Part shown: one piece after another, positions 1 to 6,050 of the stretch | How the letters are laid out: each line of letters begins with the position of its first letter | Position numbering within the stretch: position 1 is the stretch's first letter | Origin: Candidatus Melainabacteria bacterium | Lineage (GTDB): Bacteria > Actinomycetota > Actinomycetes > Mycobacteriales > Pseudonocardiaceae | Direction: 5' to 3' | DNA length: 7,749 nucleotides | Assembly (NCBI GenBank): GCA_903970565.1 | Contig: CAJCJE010000094.1 | Coordinates: 1-7,749, forward strand | Position numbers and translations under genes: made by a program | The notes under the pieces: model-generated | What the model was told of the DNA's origin: nothing | What the model saw: the letters and a program-made list of their open reading frames with translations, nothing else | Databases searched by the model: none

Positions 1-900
1 GAGCGGATCGACGGCCGGGTGCGGCGGACGCCGTTGCTGTCCAGCAGTGCGCTGCCGGGGCTCCTGCTGAAGGCCGAACACCGGCAGCGGGGCGGCTCGT
101 TCAAGATTCGCGGCGCCGCGAACGCGCTGCTGCGACTCGGCGCGACCCGGGTGGTCACCGGGTCCTCCGGCAACCACGGCATCGCGCTGGCCACCCTCGG
201 CCGCGCCCTCGGCGTCGAGGTCACCGTGGTGATGGCCGCCGGGGCCCAGGACGCCAAGGCGGAGGTGATCCGGCGGGCCGGCGCGCGGGTGCTGCGGGTA
301 CCGGGCGGGGTGGCCGAACGGGACCGGCGCGCCCGACAGCTCGCCGCCGAACTCGGCGCGGCGTTCGTGCACTCCTCCGACCACGAGTTGGTGGCCGCCG
401 GCGCGGGCACCGTGGCGCTGGAGGTGTTCGCCGACGCGCCGGACACCGACACCCTGTTCGTGCCGGTCGGTGGGGGTGGCCTGCTGGCCGGCACCTGCCT
501 CGCGGCGGCCGGGCGGCCGGTGCGGGTCGTCGGGGTGGAACCGGCGCAGGGCCGTCGCTACGCGCGGTCGCTGGCCGAGGGGCGCCCGGTGCGGCTGCCG
601 CCGCCCGACACCATCGCCGACGGTCTGCGCGGCCAGTGCCCCGGCGAACTGCTGCTGCCGATCATCACCGACCGGGTGGACGAGTTGATCGGCGTCACCG
701 ACGAGGAGATCACCCACGCGGTGCGCCTGCTGCGCCACGCGGGCATCGACGCCGAACCCAGCGGCGCGGTCGCCCTCGCCGGAGCCCTGCGCCACCCCGA
801 GCGCGCCGCGCGGGCGGCTGCCGCCGTCGCGGTCGTGTCCGGCGGCAACACCGCCGCCGCGCTGCACCAGACCGACACCGATCCCGGAGAGGACACCTGA
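1..900 (+). CDS. PLP-dependent threonine/serine dehydratase-like enzyme (5' end outside window)
   Basis: Fold-type II PLP enzyme of the threonine/serine dehydratase (ammonia-lyase) family, which removes water and ammonia from Thr or Ser to give a 2-oxo acid. The frame is open from base 1, and the first residues align with the family's usual RTPL region, so roughly 15-30 N-terminal residues are probably missing; a GTG at 19 is internal. Visible marks are the Schiff-base lysine in GGSFKIRGA (codon at 103-105), the phosphate-cradle-like loop SSGNHG (about 169-180), the glycine-rich loop GGGGLLAG (about 470-490) and a late SGGN near the C-terminus. There is no ACT regulatory domain, which fits the short unregulated type. 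Its stop overlaps the start of the carrier protein gene (TGATG), so the two are translationally coupled. With an NRPS start downstream, it probably supplies or modifies an amino-acid building block; the true substrate is not readable. Confidence 0.88.
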   Translation, partial: ERIDGRVRRTPLLSSSALPGLLLKAEHRQRGGSFKIRGAANALLRLGATRVVTGSSGNHGIALATLGRALGVEVTVVMAAGAQDAKAEVIRRAGARVLRVPGGVAERDRRARQLAAELGAAFVHSSDHELVAAGAGTVALEVFADAPDTDTLFVPVGGGGLLAGTCLAAAGRPVRVVGVEPAQGRRYARSLAEGRPVRLPPPDTIADGLRGQCPGELLLPIITDRVDELIGVTDEEITHAVRLLRHAGIDAEPSGAVALAGALRHPERAARAAAAVAVVSGGNTAAALHQTDTDPGEDT

Positions 901-1151
901 TGACCGCCGACGTCACCACCATCGAGGCGCTCGACCTGCCCGAACTGATCGCGCAGATCTACCGCCAGGCCCTGGCCGACAACTCGCTGGACACCGAGAG
1001 CGACTTCTTCGAGTCGGGCGGGGACTCGCTGACCGCCTTCCAGATCACCGCGCTGCTCCAGGACACCCTCGGTGTCGAGGTGCCCATCGCGCTGGTGTTC
1101 GCCTACCCCTCGCCCGCCGACCTCGCCTCCGTCGTGGAGACCGAGCGGTAA
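900..1151 (+). CDS. Free-standing peptidyl carrier protein (thiolation domain)
   Basis: An 83-residue single-domain acyl/peptidyl carrier protein. The 4'-phosphopantetheine attachment motif FFESGGDSL is present with Ser43 as the modified residue, followed by the helix-II pattern TAFQITALLQDTLGVEVP and the late FAYPSPADLA segment typical of NRPS carrier domains. The length is normal for a discrete carrier. The ATG at 900 overlaps the dehydratase stop by one base (TGATG), which fixes this start over upstream in-frame options inside the dehydratase. In the cell it would be charged by a phosphopantetheinyl transferase and loaded by an adenylation domain not in this window. The neighbouring dehydratase may act on the carrier-bound or free amino acid; that is inference. 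It ends at TAA, where a short imperfect repeat begins. Confidence 0.93.
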   Translation: MTADVTTIEALDLPELIAQIYRQALADNSLDTESDFFESGGDSLTAFQITALLQDTLGVEVPIALVFAYPSPADLASVVETER

Positions 1152-1192
1152 CTCGCGTGGAGACCGCGCCGTAGCTCGTGGAGACCGCGCAA
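1134..1192 (+). repeat. Three imperfect copies of a GTGGAGACC-based unit at the carrier gene 3' end
   Basis: GTGGAGACC followed by GAGCGGTAA, GCGCCGTAG or GCGCAACAA occurs at 1134, 1157 and 1178. The spacings are 23 and 21 bases. The first copy encodes the carrier's last residues (VETER-stop), the second repeats this as VETAP-stop, and the third continues without a stop. It looks like a local tandem duplication of the gene's 3' end that then diverged. No function is evident. Confidence 0.6.
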
Positions 1193-1210
1193 CAACCGGA
1201 ATCCGTTCCC

Positions 1211-1227
1211 GGAGGAGTCGGCCGACG
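1211..1227 (+). promoter_or_regulatory. Strong ribosome binding site in front of an ACG in the NRPS frame
   Basis: GGAGGA at 1211-1216 is a near-perfect Shine-Dalgarno sequence. Eight bases later, at 1225-1227, an ACG lies exactly in the frame of the condensation-domain fragment. Reading ACG as a start gives a normal-looking NRPS N-terminus (start-SSDGPTRRELVDRF). No ATG or GTG lies at this spacing. Either ACG is a decayed ATG or it is a rare start codon. A GTG at 1258 in the same frame is an alternative start but has a weaker upstream site. Confidence 0.5.
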
Positions 1228-1467
1228 TCGTCTGACGGTCCAACCCGAAGAGAACTGGTGGACCGATTTCCGCGCGAACGTCGCGCGGCCCGGTCGACCG
1301 GCACGCCGCTGGGCCCGGTGCCGAGGGGAGGGCCGCTGCCGCCGTCGTTCCCGCAGCAGCGGCTGTGGTTCCTCGACCAGCTCACCCCCGGTGGGACCGA
1401 GTACATCGCCCCGTGGACCTGGCAGCTGACCGGGCCACTGGACGTCGACGCGCTGCGCGCGGCCTGG
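1225..1467 (+). pseudogene. NRPS condensation domain, N-terminal fragment cut off after about 80 codons
   Basis: The frame reads an NRPS start region (RRELVDRFPRERR) followed by the condensation-domain opening PLPPSFPQQRLWFLDQL, which is the C1 motif. The usual continuation GGTEYIAPWTWQLTGPLDVDALRAAW ends at the Trp codon 1465-1467. In intact domains the next residues read roughly (x)ELVRRHExLRTxF. Here the frame changes to unrelated sequence that reads sensibly only on the minus strand. The catalytic HHxxxDG motif and everything after it are absent. The gene would have been the first NRPS module after the free carrier protein, condensing the carrier-bound unit with the next amino acid. It is a remnant with no product expected. 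The exact breakpoint may lie a few bases either side of 1467. Confidence 0.85.
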
Positions 1468-1667
1468 AGATTCACTCCGGCTTGGCGCGAGCGGATCTCG
1501 TTGTTCCACGCGAGCACGGACTTCAGGGCATGGGCGTCGTCCGGTGGCAGCGGTGTGCGGATCGACACGGTGTGCGTGCCCACCTGGTTGACTGTGGCGA
1601 TCAGCGAGGGTGTCTTCGATGCTCTTGCCTTCCCTATGATGGTCAGGCTGCGCAGCCACTCGTTCAT
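1468..1667 (-). pseudogene. Unrecognised gene, third of the minus-strand operon, 3'-truncated at the NRPS junction
   Basis: Starts at ATG 1667, which overlaps the stop of the preceding gene as ATGA; a GTG at 1718 is an alternative in-frame start, but the coupled ATG fits the operon pattern better. About 66 native residues are visible, beginning MNEWLRSLTIIGKARASK and passing through HTVSIRTPLPPDDAHALKSV to WNNEIRSRQAG. Codon third positions are mainly G/C, as in real genes here. At about 1468 the frame runs into the antisense of the NRPS and dehydratase genes. It stays open to 558 only because that DNA is so GC-rich, so the C-terminal part read there is spurious. I do not recognise the family. 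The truncation places one edge of the foreign block at about 1468. Confidence 0.6.
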
Positions 1668-2050
1668 CTGCTCGCGCGGGTCGATCGCTGGCAACGGCAG
1701 TCGCTGCCCGAGGGCCACACCCGCAGCCCGCCGGCCGAGTCCTTGGCGACCGGCTCGACTACATAACCCGAGTTCGCCAACGCCTGTGCGTAGGCCCGTT
1801 CCTGTCGCTGGCGATCCTCGGCCGTGTCGCCGGCGTGGCGGACCAGGAACGTCGGCCCCGGCTCGGTGTCGTCAACCCGGTACCCGGCTTGGACCCGGCC
1901 ACCGCTCTTGTCCCGGCGTGGGTGGAATCCGGCCAGGTACAGGACTTGGCGGATGATGTCCGCCTCGTCGGCACGGTCGACATGGTCGGCGTGTGGTGGA
2001 CGCTCGTTCCTGGTCTCCTCGGTCGGCGTGCGCCGGAACCAGCTCATCAT
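1664..2050 (-). CDS. Unrecognised small protein, second gene of the minus-strand operon
   Basis: Encodes 128 residues from ATG 2050, which shares ATGA with the stop of the gene upstream; a second ATG follows directly at 2047. The N-terminus MMSWFRRTPTEE is basic and is followed by an acidic, hydrophilic stretch. The middle has a pattern like IIRQVLYLAGFHPRRDKSG, then GYRVDDTEPGPTFLVRHAGD, and later YAQALANSGYVVEPVA. No signal peptide or membrane segment is seen. The mixed alpha/beta pattern suggests a small soluble protein. The Arg- and Ser-rich last ~15 residues look less conserved in character. It ends in another ATGA overlap with the next gene, so the three genes are probably co-translated. 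Function unknown; small genes of this kind are common on actinobacterial mobile DNA, which is only a contextual argument. Confidence 0.65.
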   Translation of the reverse strand: MMSWFRRTPTEETRNERPPHADHVDRADEADIIRQVLYLAGFHPRRDKSGGRVQAGYRVDDTEPGPTFLVRHAGDTAEDRQRQERAYAQALANSGYVVEPVAKDSAGGLRVWPSGSDCRCQRSTRASR

Positions 2051-2586
2051 CGTGCCCCGCTGGCCGAGTCGGTGAGCGTGCCGTCGACCCACTGGATGAA
2101 CTTCAGCGGGGAGCCGCCAAAGTGTTCGCGAACGCGGGCCTGGATGGCGCGCACGTCGTGGCCGGGCAGGAAGTCTCGTTCCGTGGTGTCGCCGCAGCCA
2201 CAGGCACACGGCCGGTAGATGAACGGCTTCTCCTCCGGGAGTTCGCAGTAGCCGACCGGGTTTTGCGACCCGTTGATCACCGGGTCAGGCTGGTTGATCC
2301 AGGCGTCGCGCACCGGGTGCCCTTCGACCAGCGCGGCGCCCTCCAACGCGACCCGGTCGCCGTGGGTGGACACCCCGGTGATCTCGCCAACGGCACGGAC
2401 CACGCCTTCGCCGACGATGACCGCGAATCGTTGCCGGCTGGCTTTGTCGGCGTTCATCCGCCACACGCCCCGCCCGGCCTTCCACGCCTCCTCCTCGGTC
2501 ATCCGGGGGAAGTACCCGAGGAACGTCCGATCGAGGGGGTCGTTCTGCACAGTCTCGTAGCTCCCGAGCTTCAACCGGATTGCCAC
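2047..2586 (-). CDS. Unrecognised protein with a CxCxC cluster, first gene of the minus-strand operon
   Basis: Encodes 179 residues from GTG 2586, chosen because GGAGG (2593-2597) lies six bases upstream; the in-frame ATG at 2601 would sit above that site. Early residues LDRTFLGYFPRMTEEEAWKA are followed by GRGVWRMNADKASRQRFAVI and GEGVVRAVGEITGV, about residues 18-72. This resembles the beta-rich layout of PUA/EVE-type domains, in which a ring-shaped site reads a modified base or nucleotide, but that is a weak inference. The C-terminal part has RPCACGCGDTTERDFLPGHD (Cys127, Cys129, Cys131 and His143; Cys114 lies upstream), a plausible zinc site. It ends WVDGTLTDSASGAR at a TGA that overlaps the next start. 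No membrane segment is seen. Family not identified; the GC-rich third positions and matching spacing support a real gene. Confidence 0.72.
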   Translation of the reverse strand: MAIRLKLGSYETVQNDPLDRTFLGYFPRMTEEEAWKAGRGVWRMNADKASRQRFAVIVGEGVVRAVGEITGVSTHGDRVALEGAALVEGHPVRDAWINQPDPVINGSQNPVGYCELPEEKPFIYRPCACGCGDTTERDFLPGHDVRAIQARVREHFGGSPLKFIQWVDGTLTDSASGAR

Positions 2587-2592
2587 CGCACA

Positions 2593-2597
2593 CCTCC
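2593..2597 (-). promoter_or_regulatory. Shine-Dalgarno GGAGG deciding the GTG start at 2586
   Basis: On the minus strand the sequence reads CGGAGGTGTGCG and then GTG. GGAGG is fully complementary to the 16S tail with six bases to the start codon. The longer minus-strand reading from 2856 or 2601 has no comparable site. Confidence 0.7.
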
Positions 2598-2601
2598 GCA
2601 T

Positions 2602-2943
2602 ACCGAACTCGACGACGTTCCACACGAGTCCATCACCGCGAACCGGATTTGAAAAGACATCAAAGAGTGGGTTGCAGGCAGGTTCACGCTGATGGTGTAG
2701 TGCTGAACCAGCCCCGACACGTGGAGAGTGGGCAGCATCTCCGCCCAGCCGGGCTGACTGCCGCCAGCGGACCAATCCACACGACGAGTGCTGTTCCGTA
2801 AGCCGATCGGCTACCGGAACAGCCGGGTTCATGTCGATGTCCGAAGTCGTGTGCACAGCTGAGCTGGGCTTTCGTCGCGGCGTGCAGAGGAGTTCAGGTC
2901 ATCGCGTTGTACGGAAGTCGCCTGTACCCCAAATTTACACTGA
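2602..2943. other. Stretch without a supportable gene, between the minus-strand operon and the graspetide cassette
   Basis: This divergent region should contain the promoters for the minus-strand operon and for the cassette, but no convincing -35/-10 pair could be picked. It contains one copy of the 27-nt near-repeat (2832-2858). A minus-strand reading (2571-2780) contains a stretch with fair codon bias (LVQHYTISVNLPATHS), perhaps a gene remnant. A + strand reading from 2831 starts MSMSEVVCTAELG but has no ribosome binding site and then becomes Arg/Ser-rich, so it is not called. The leader part of the graspetide precursor, expected here, is missing. Confidence 0.5.
2832..2858 (+). repeat. Left copy of a 27-nt inverted near-repeat flanking the graspetide cassette
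   Basis: Matches the minus strand of 5405-5431 at 24 of 27 positions. The shared core is ATGTCCGAAGT followed by a variable base, GT, a variable base and TGCACAG. Read as codons, both copies give S-M-S-E-V-V-C-T and all three differences are silent. Sequences beyond it are unrelated to the flanks of the other copy. Confidence 0.65.
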
Positions 2944-3027
2944 TCTGGTGAGTGCAGCGACGGTGATGAGGGACCGTCGGAGGACTTCACTTACGACTTC
3001 TGCCCCGACGACCCGACCCAGGTGTAA
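2944..3027 (+). pseudogene. Graspetide precursor remnant: C-terminal core without leader or start
   Basis: The frame directly before the ATP-grasp gene reads 27 residues between a TGA at 2941-2943 and a TAA at 3025-3027. It includes GECSDGDEGPS and ends EDFTYDFCPDDPTQV. The acidic and hydroxyl-rich make-up (Asp/Glu with Ser, Thr and Tyr) is what a graspetide core looks like: Asp/Glu side chains are joined to Ser/Thr or Lys side chains by an ATP-grasp ligase. Its place immediately upstream of the ligase, with the stop abutting the next ATG, fits the precursor-ligase-methyltransferase order of aspartimidylated graspetides. No ATG, GTG, TTG or CTG occurs in the open stretch, and no leader with a Pro-Phe-x-x-Arg-like recognition motif is seen upstream in any frame. 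So the leader seems deleted or replaced. Two Cys are present, which is unusual for such cores. The assignment rests on composition and position. Confidence 0.6.
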
Positions 3028-3981
3028 ATGTCGGTCTTGATTTTGGCCGAGGACATCGACGCCACCGCCGACCAGGTCGTGCGCGCGTTGGGCGAGCGCG
3101 GCGTCGATGTCCATCGGGTCAACACCGCCTGGTTCCCCGCGCGGTTGCGCCTGTCGGCACGGCTGCGCGGAGACTGCTGGTCCGGCACCCTGCGCACCCC
3201 ATCGCGGGTGATCGACCTGGAATCGGTCACCGCCGTCTGGTACCGGACCCCACGCGCCTACCAGTTCCCGCCCGAACTGTCCCCGGCGGAGCGCGCGCAC
3301 GCGAACCTGGAAGCCAAATACGGGCTGGGCGGGGTGCTGTCTTCACTGCCGGTGCTGTGGGTCAACCACCCCGCGCGGCTGGCGGACGCCGCCTACAAGC
3401 CGGTCCAACTGGTGGCCGCCCGCCGCTGCGGGCTGACCGTGCCCGACACGCTGATCACCCAAGACCCCGTAGCGGTACGTGAATTCGCCGCCCAGGGCAG
3501 GACGGTGACGAAGATCCTCGGCGCGAACACGATCGGAGAGCAAGGCGTCCGCAAGGTCGCCTTCACCCGCGTCATCGACGAAGCCGACCTGGCCGACCTG
3601 CGCGGCATCGACGTCACCACCCACCTGTTCCAGCGGTGGGTTCCCAAGGCGTACGAGGCGCGCGTCATCGTGATCGGCGAGCAGATCACGGCTACCGCGA
3701 TCCACGCCAGCACCGCCGAGAACTACGTGGACTGGCGGAGCGACTACGACGGCTGCACCTACGAACTCGTCGACCCACCCGCCGATGTCGTGACCGGCGT
3801 GCGCGAACTGATGCGCGTGCTGGATCTGCGCTACGCGGCGCTGGACTTTGTCATCAGTCCCGACGGGTGCTGGCACCACCTGGAAATCAACGCCGGTGGC
3901 CAATACGGCTGGATCGAGGACAAGACCGGCGCGCCGCTGACCGACCAACTCGCCGACTTGCTCGCGAAAGGCGTCCCATGA
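3028..3981 (+). CDS. Graspetide ATP-grasp ligase (RiPP maturase, MvdD/TgmB-like)
   Basis: A 317-residue ATP-grasp enzyme of the graspetide (omega-ester-containing peptide) maturase type. It uses ATP to activate Asp/Glu side chains of a precursor as acyl phosphates and joins them to Ser/Thr (ester) or Lys (amide). Residues 1-80 form the preATP-grasp lobe, with MSVLILAEDIDATAD, RVNTAWFP and the family-typical VTAVWYRTPRAY. Next comes PVLWVNHPARLADAAYKPVQL with Lys124, GLTVPDTLIT, and the ATP-binding lysine region TVTKILG (Lys162). The later half has FQRWVPKAYEARVIVIGEQI, ALDF (Asp273) and the metal-binding LEINAGGQYGW with Glu286 and Asn288. Length and motifs indicate an intact, cytoplasmic enzyme. 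The ATG abuts the stop of the core remnant (TAAATG), implying translational coupling; an AGG lies six bases upstream inside that core. The methyltransferase follows about 50 bases downstream. Confidence 0.92.
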   Translation: MSVLILAEDIDATADQVVRALGERGVDVHRVNTAWFPARLRLSARLRGDCWSGTLRTPSRVIDLESVTAVWYRTPRAYQFPPELSPAERAHANLEAKYGLGGVLSSLPVLWVNHPARLADAAYKPVQLVAARRCGLTVPDTLITQDPVAVREFAAQGRTVTKILGANTIGEQGVRKVAFTRVIDEADLADLRGIDVTTHLFQRWVPKAYEARVIVIGEQITATAIHASTAENYVDWRSDYDGCTYELVDPPADVVTGVRELMRVLDLRYAALDFVISPDGCWHHLEINAGGQYGWIEDKTGAPLTDQLADLLAKGVP

Positions 3982-4029
3982 CCCCGGCTTCCGCCTAGTT
4001 CCTACCACAAGCCCCATCGGGGGACCTGC

Positions 4030-5232
4030 ATGGAAGAGGGTGCACTAGTGACCGACACCACCACAACCTCGACGGCTACCGCGCCCGCAGCCGAATCTGA
4101 CTGGTCCGCGCGTGCGGCCCGGCTGGCCACGCTGCTGGCCGAACGCGGCGATGTGCGCGATGACGCCTGGAAAGCCGCCGTCGCCGGGGTGCCGCGGCAC
4201 CGGCTGGTGCCCGCCGCCTACCGGCAAGACACCACCGGCGCGTGGCGGCCGGTTGATACCGCGTCCGACGCGGGCCTGGAGTTGGTGTACTCGCCGGAAA
4301 CGCTGATCACCGCATTGGAGGACCGCGGCGGGCACCAGGTCGCGGTGTCCTCGTCCACCAAGCCGGACCTGATGCTGCGGATGTTGGAAGTCCTGGACGT
4401 GCGCGACGGTCAGAAGGTGCTGGAGATCGGCACCGGCACCGGCTACAACGCAGCGCTGCTCTCGCATCGGCTCGGCGAGGCCAACGTGTTCTCCGTGGAC
4501 ATCGACCCTGAGCTGGTTGACGCGGCCCGGTCCCGGCTTGCCGGGATCGGCTATCGCCCGACGCTGGTCGCGGTCGATGGCGTCGACGGGCTGCCCGAGC
4601 ACGCCCCCTACGACCGGATCATCGCGACCTGCTCGGTGCCGGTCGTGCCCTGGACGTGGGTCAACCAACTCGCGCCGGGCGGGCAGCTGCTGGTCGATCT
4701 GAAGGTCAACGACACCGCCGGCAACCTGGTCGACCTGCGGCGGCTCCCAGACCGGGCCGAGGGCCGGTTCACCGCGCGGTGGGCAACCTTCATGACCATG
4801 CGCCACCACGATGGCGCCGTGCCCATCCAGTCCGGGGAGCGCGCGATGGAGGCGTTTGAGCGGGTCACGACCGCGCCGGCGCAGCCGTGGTGGACCCACC
4901 GGGTGGTGTGGTTGCTCGCGCAGTTCGCGCTGCCGGCCGGTGTGGTGATCGGGATGCGCCTGGACCCGGATACCCGCCAGCCCACCGCCGGGATGCTGTC
5001 CGCACCGGACGGGTCCTGGACCACGATCGAGCTGGCCGAGTCCGGAGGCGTCCGCCGGGTCACCGAGGCGGGGCCGACACCGCTGTGGGTCGCGGTCGAG
5101 GACGCCTACCAGCGGTGGACCGGCCTGGGCGAACCCGACTGGCCGCGGCTGGGCATCACCGTCATCCCGGACCGGCAGTGGGCGTGGCTGGACGACCCGG
5201 CCGGGCCGCGCACCTGGCCGATCAGCGGCTGA
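4030..5232 (+). CDS. Protein-L-isoaspartate O-methyltransferase homologue of a graspetide cluster (probable aspartimide former)
   Basis: A 400-residue class I SAM-dependent methyltransferase of the PIMT family. The N-terminus (about residues 8-24) is Thr/Ala-rich and disordered. The PIMT-type region follows with VAGVPRHRLVP, ELVYSPETLITAL and VSSSTKPDLMLRMLEVLDV. SAM motif I is VLEIGTGTGYNAALL (about 130-144), then FSVDIDPELV and PYDRIIATCSVPVVPWTWV, and motif III-like QLAPGGQLLVDL. The remaining ~150 residues are a C-terminal extension beyond repair-type PIMTs (about 210-320 residues), as in graspetide-associated members. In the characterised fuscimiditide pathway such an enzyme methylates one Asp of the cyclised peptide, which then closes to an aspartimide. 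Position after the ATP-grasp gene supports that role. Two starts are possible: ATG 4030 (GGGGGA upstream) or GTG 4048 (GAGGG seven bases upstream). The gene is complete. Confidence 0.9.
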   Translation: MEEGALVTDTTTTSTATAPAAESDWSARAARLATLLAERGDVRDDAWKAAVAGVPRHRLVPAAYRQDTTGAWRPVDTASDAGLELVYSPETLITALEDRGGHQVAVSSSTKPDLMLRMLEVLDVRDGQKVLEIGTGTGYNAALLSHRLGEANVFSVDIDPELVDAARSRLAGIGYRPTLVAVDGVDGLPEHAPYDRIIATCSVPVVPWTWVNQLAPGGQLLVDLKVNDTAGNLVDLRRLPDRAEGRFTARWATFMTMRHHDGAVPIQSGERAMEAFERVTTAPAQPWWTHRVVWLLAQFALPAGVVIGMRLDPDTRQPTAGMLSAPDGSWTTIELAESGGVRRVTEAGPTPLWVAVEDAYQRWTGLGEPDWPRLGITVIPDRQWAWLDDPAGPRTWPISG

Positions 5233-5301
5233 GCCCGCCAGCCTCGAACTCGCCGGAACGGACCCCGGCCAGGACAGCGACCGCAGCACTTGCTCTATCG
5301 C

Positions 5302-5316
5302 CCCCGGCGCCCGGGG
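5302..5316 (+). terminator. Possible stem-loop between convergent genes (weak)
   Basis: CCCCGG-CGC-CCGGGG forms a six-pair stem with a three-base loop, 70 bases after the methyltransferase stop. A second six-pair hairpin (GCAACT/AGTTGC) is at 5347-5366. Both lie between convergent genes, where terminators are expected, but no T-run follows either. In DNA this GC-rich such stems also arise by chance. Confidence 0.25.
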
Positions 5317-5399
5317 CCGGTATCCCCGCACCGCCCTCCGAGGCGAGCAACTGCGCGACGAGTTGCCCCGCGAGCCCGGCCGGTGGACGGCCGATCACG

Positions 5400-6050
5400 T
5401 CATCCTGTGCAGACCACTTCGGACATTGACAGGTCCCACACAGTGTGCGGGGCCCGCAGGTGATGCTGCGGGTCGCGAGATTCGGTGAGCAACAGCGTCA
5501 CCGCTAGCAGATCCGACACCAGCGGGGCCTCCCGCTGGTCCGGCTGGGATAGCGGTTCGGCGGTGATGCTCCAAGTCACGTCGAGCACCCTCGCCGCACA
5601 GAGGTCGTTCCCGCGCTCACCCCATGTCGGCCCAGCAGCGTTGAACGCGCGCACCTCCTCGGGGTGAAGCCAGCGTACGACGGCCAGGCCGAGATCGGCG
5701 GCTTCAGGCTCGTCCTGCAGCGCGAGGCCACGCAGTCCCCAGTACGCAGTGACCGAGGATTCCGGTAGCAAGAGCGACGCGAAGCCCGTCAAGAGCCTGC
5801 CTCACACCCAGGCGCACGGCGTCACGACTTGTGTCCCCGCAGCCGCAGCCAGCAGCACGCCATCATCGAGGAGACGGTTCACCAGCCAGGCACCGTCCCC
5901 GGTACTGACGGAATAACCACCCAGCTCGTGCCGGATGTTCAAAACCGCGCCAGCCATGAGCCGGCCAAGCTCAGGGCTTCCCGCGGTCGCAGCGGCGGCG
6001 AACGCCGAGTACGAAGCACTTGCTCGGATGGCCGCGTGCCGTTCTCCCGG
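5400..6050 (-). pseudogene. Unrecognised minus-strand gene with an in-frame TGA, cut by the insertion sequence
   Basis: One minus-strand frame reads sensibly from the IS edge at 6050 down to TGA 5400-5402, broken only by a TGA at 5802-5804. Before the stop it includes LMAGAVLNIRHELGGYSVS and GDGAWLVNRLLDDGVLLAAA. After the stop it continues in the same frame with LTGFASLLLPESSVTAYWG, AVVRWLHPEEVRAFNAAG, AARVLDVTWSITAEPLSQ and SDLLAVTLLLTESRDPQHHL, ending SMSEVVCTG. Third positions are G/C-rich, most clearly in the lower half. Two readings are possible: one gene inactivated by a nonsense change, or two adjacent genes, the second starting at TTG 5790-5792 behind GAGG. The unbroken frame favours the first. 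The 5' end is lost at the IS, where an in-frame TAG lies in the terminal CTAG. No known domain is recognised. Confidence 0.5.
5405..5431 (-). repeat. Right copy of the 27-nt inverted near-repeat
   Basis: Minus-strand partner of 2832-2858 with 24 of 27 identical bases. Here it forms the last codons of the minus-strand pseudogene (SMSEVVCTG-stop). The two copies enclose the graspetide ligase and methyltransferase. Confidence 0.65.

Noticed and set aside
558..1718. 386-residue minus-strand open frame
   Set aside because: Only its first ~66-80 codons (above 1468) look native. The rest is the antisense of the NRPS, carrier and dehydratase genes, kept open by high GC.
2587..2856. Longer N-terminus (from 2856) for the CxCxC protein
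   Set aside because: The strong GGAGG at 2593-2597 points to GTG 2586. The extra ~90 residues lack consistent coding character and run through the repeat copy.
2907..2941. TTGTAC ... TACACT as a promoter for the graspetide cassette
   Set aside because: The boxes are about 23 bases apart, too far for a standard promoter, and no better pair is nearby.
2831..3040. 69-residue + strand frame starting MSMSEVVCTAELG as an intact graspetide precursor
   Set aside because: It overlaps the core DNA in a different frame, its C-terminus is Arg/Ser/Thr-rich rather than acidic, and there is no ribosome site. The acidic core is in the next frame.
3343..4017. 224-residue minus-strand open frame opposite the ATP-grasp gene
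   Set aside because: It is a shadow of the ATP-grasp frame, whose motifs are unambiguous, and has no ribosome site or domain.
4045..5331. 428-residue minus-strand open frame opposite the methyltransferase
   Set aside because: The + strand carries clear SAM-methyltransferase motifs. The minus reading is low-complexity, rich in Gly, Arg, Pro and Gln, with no recognisable motif.
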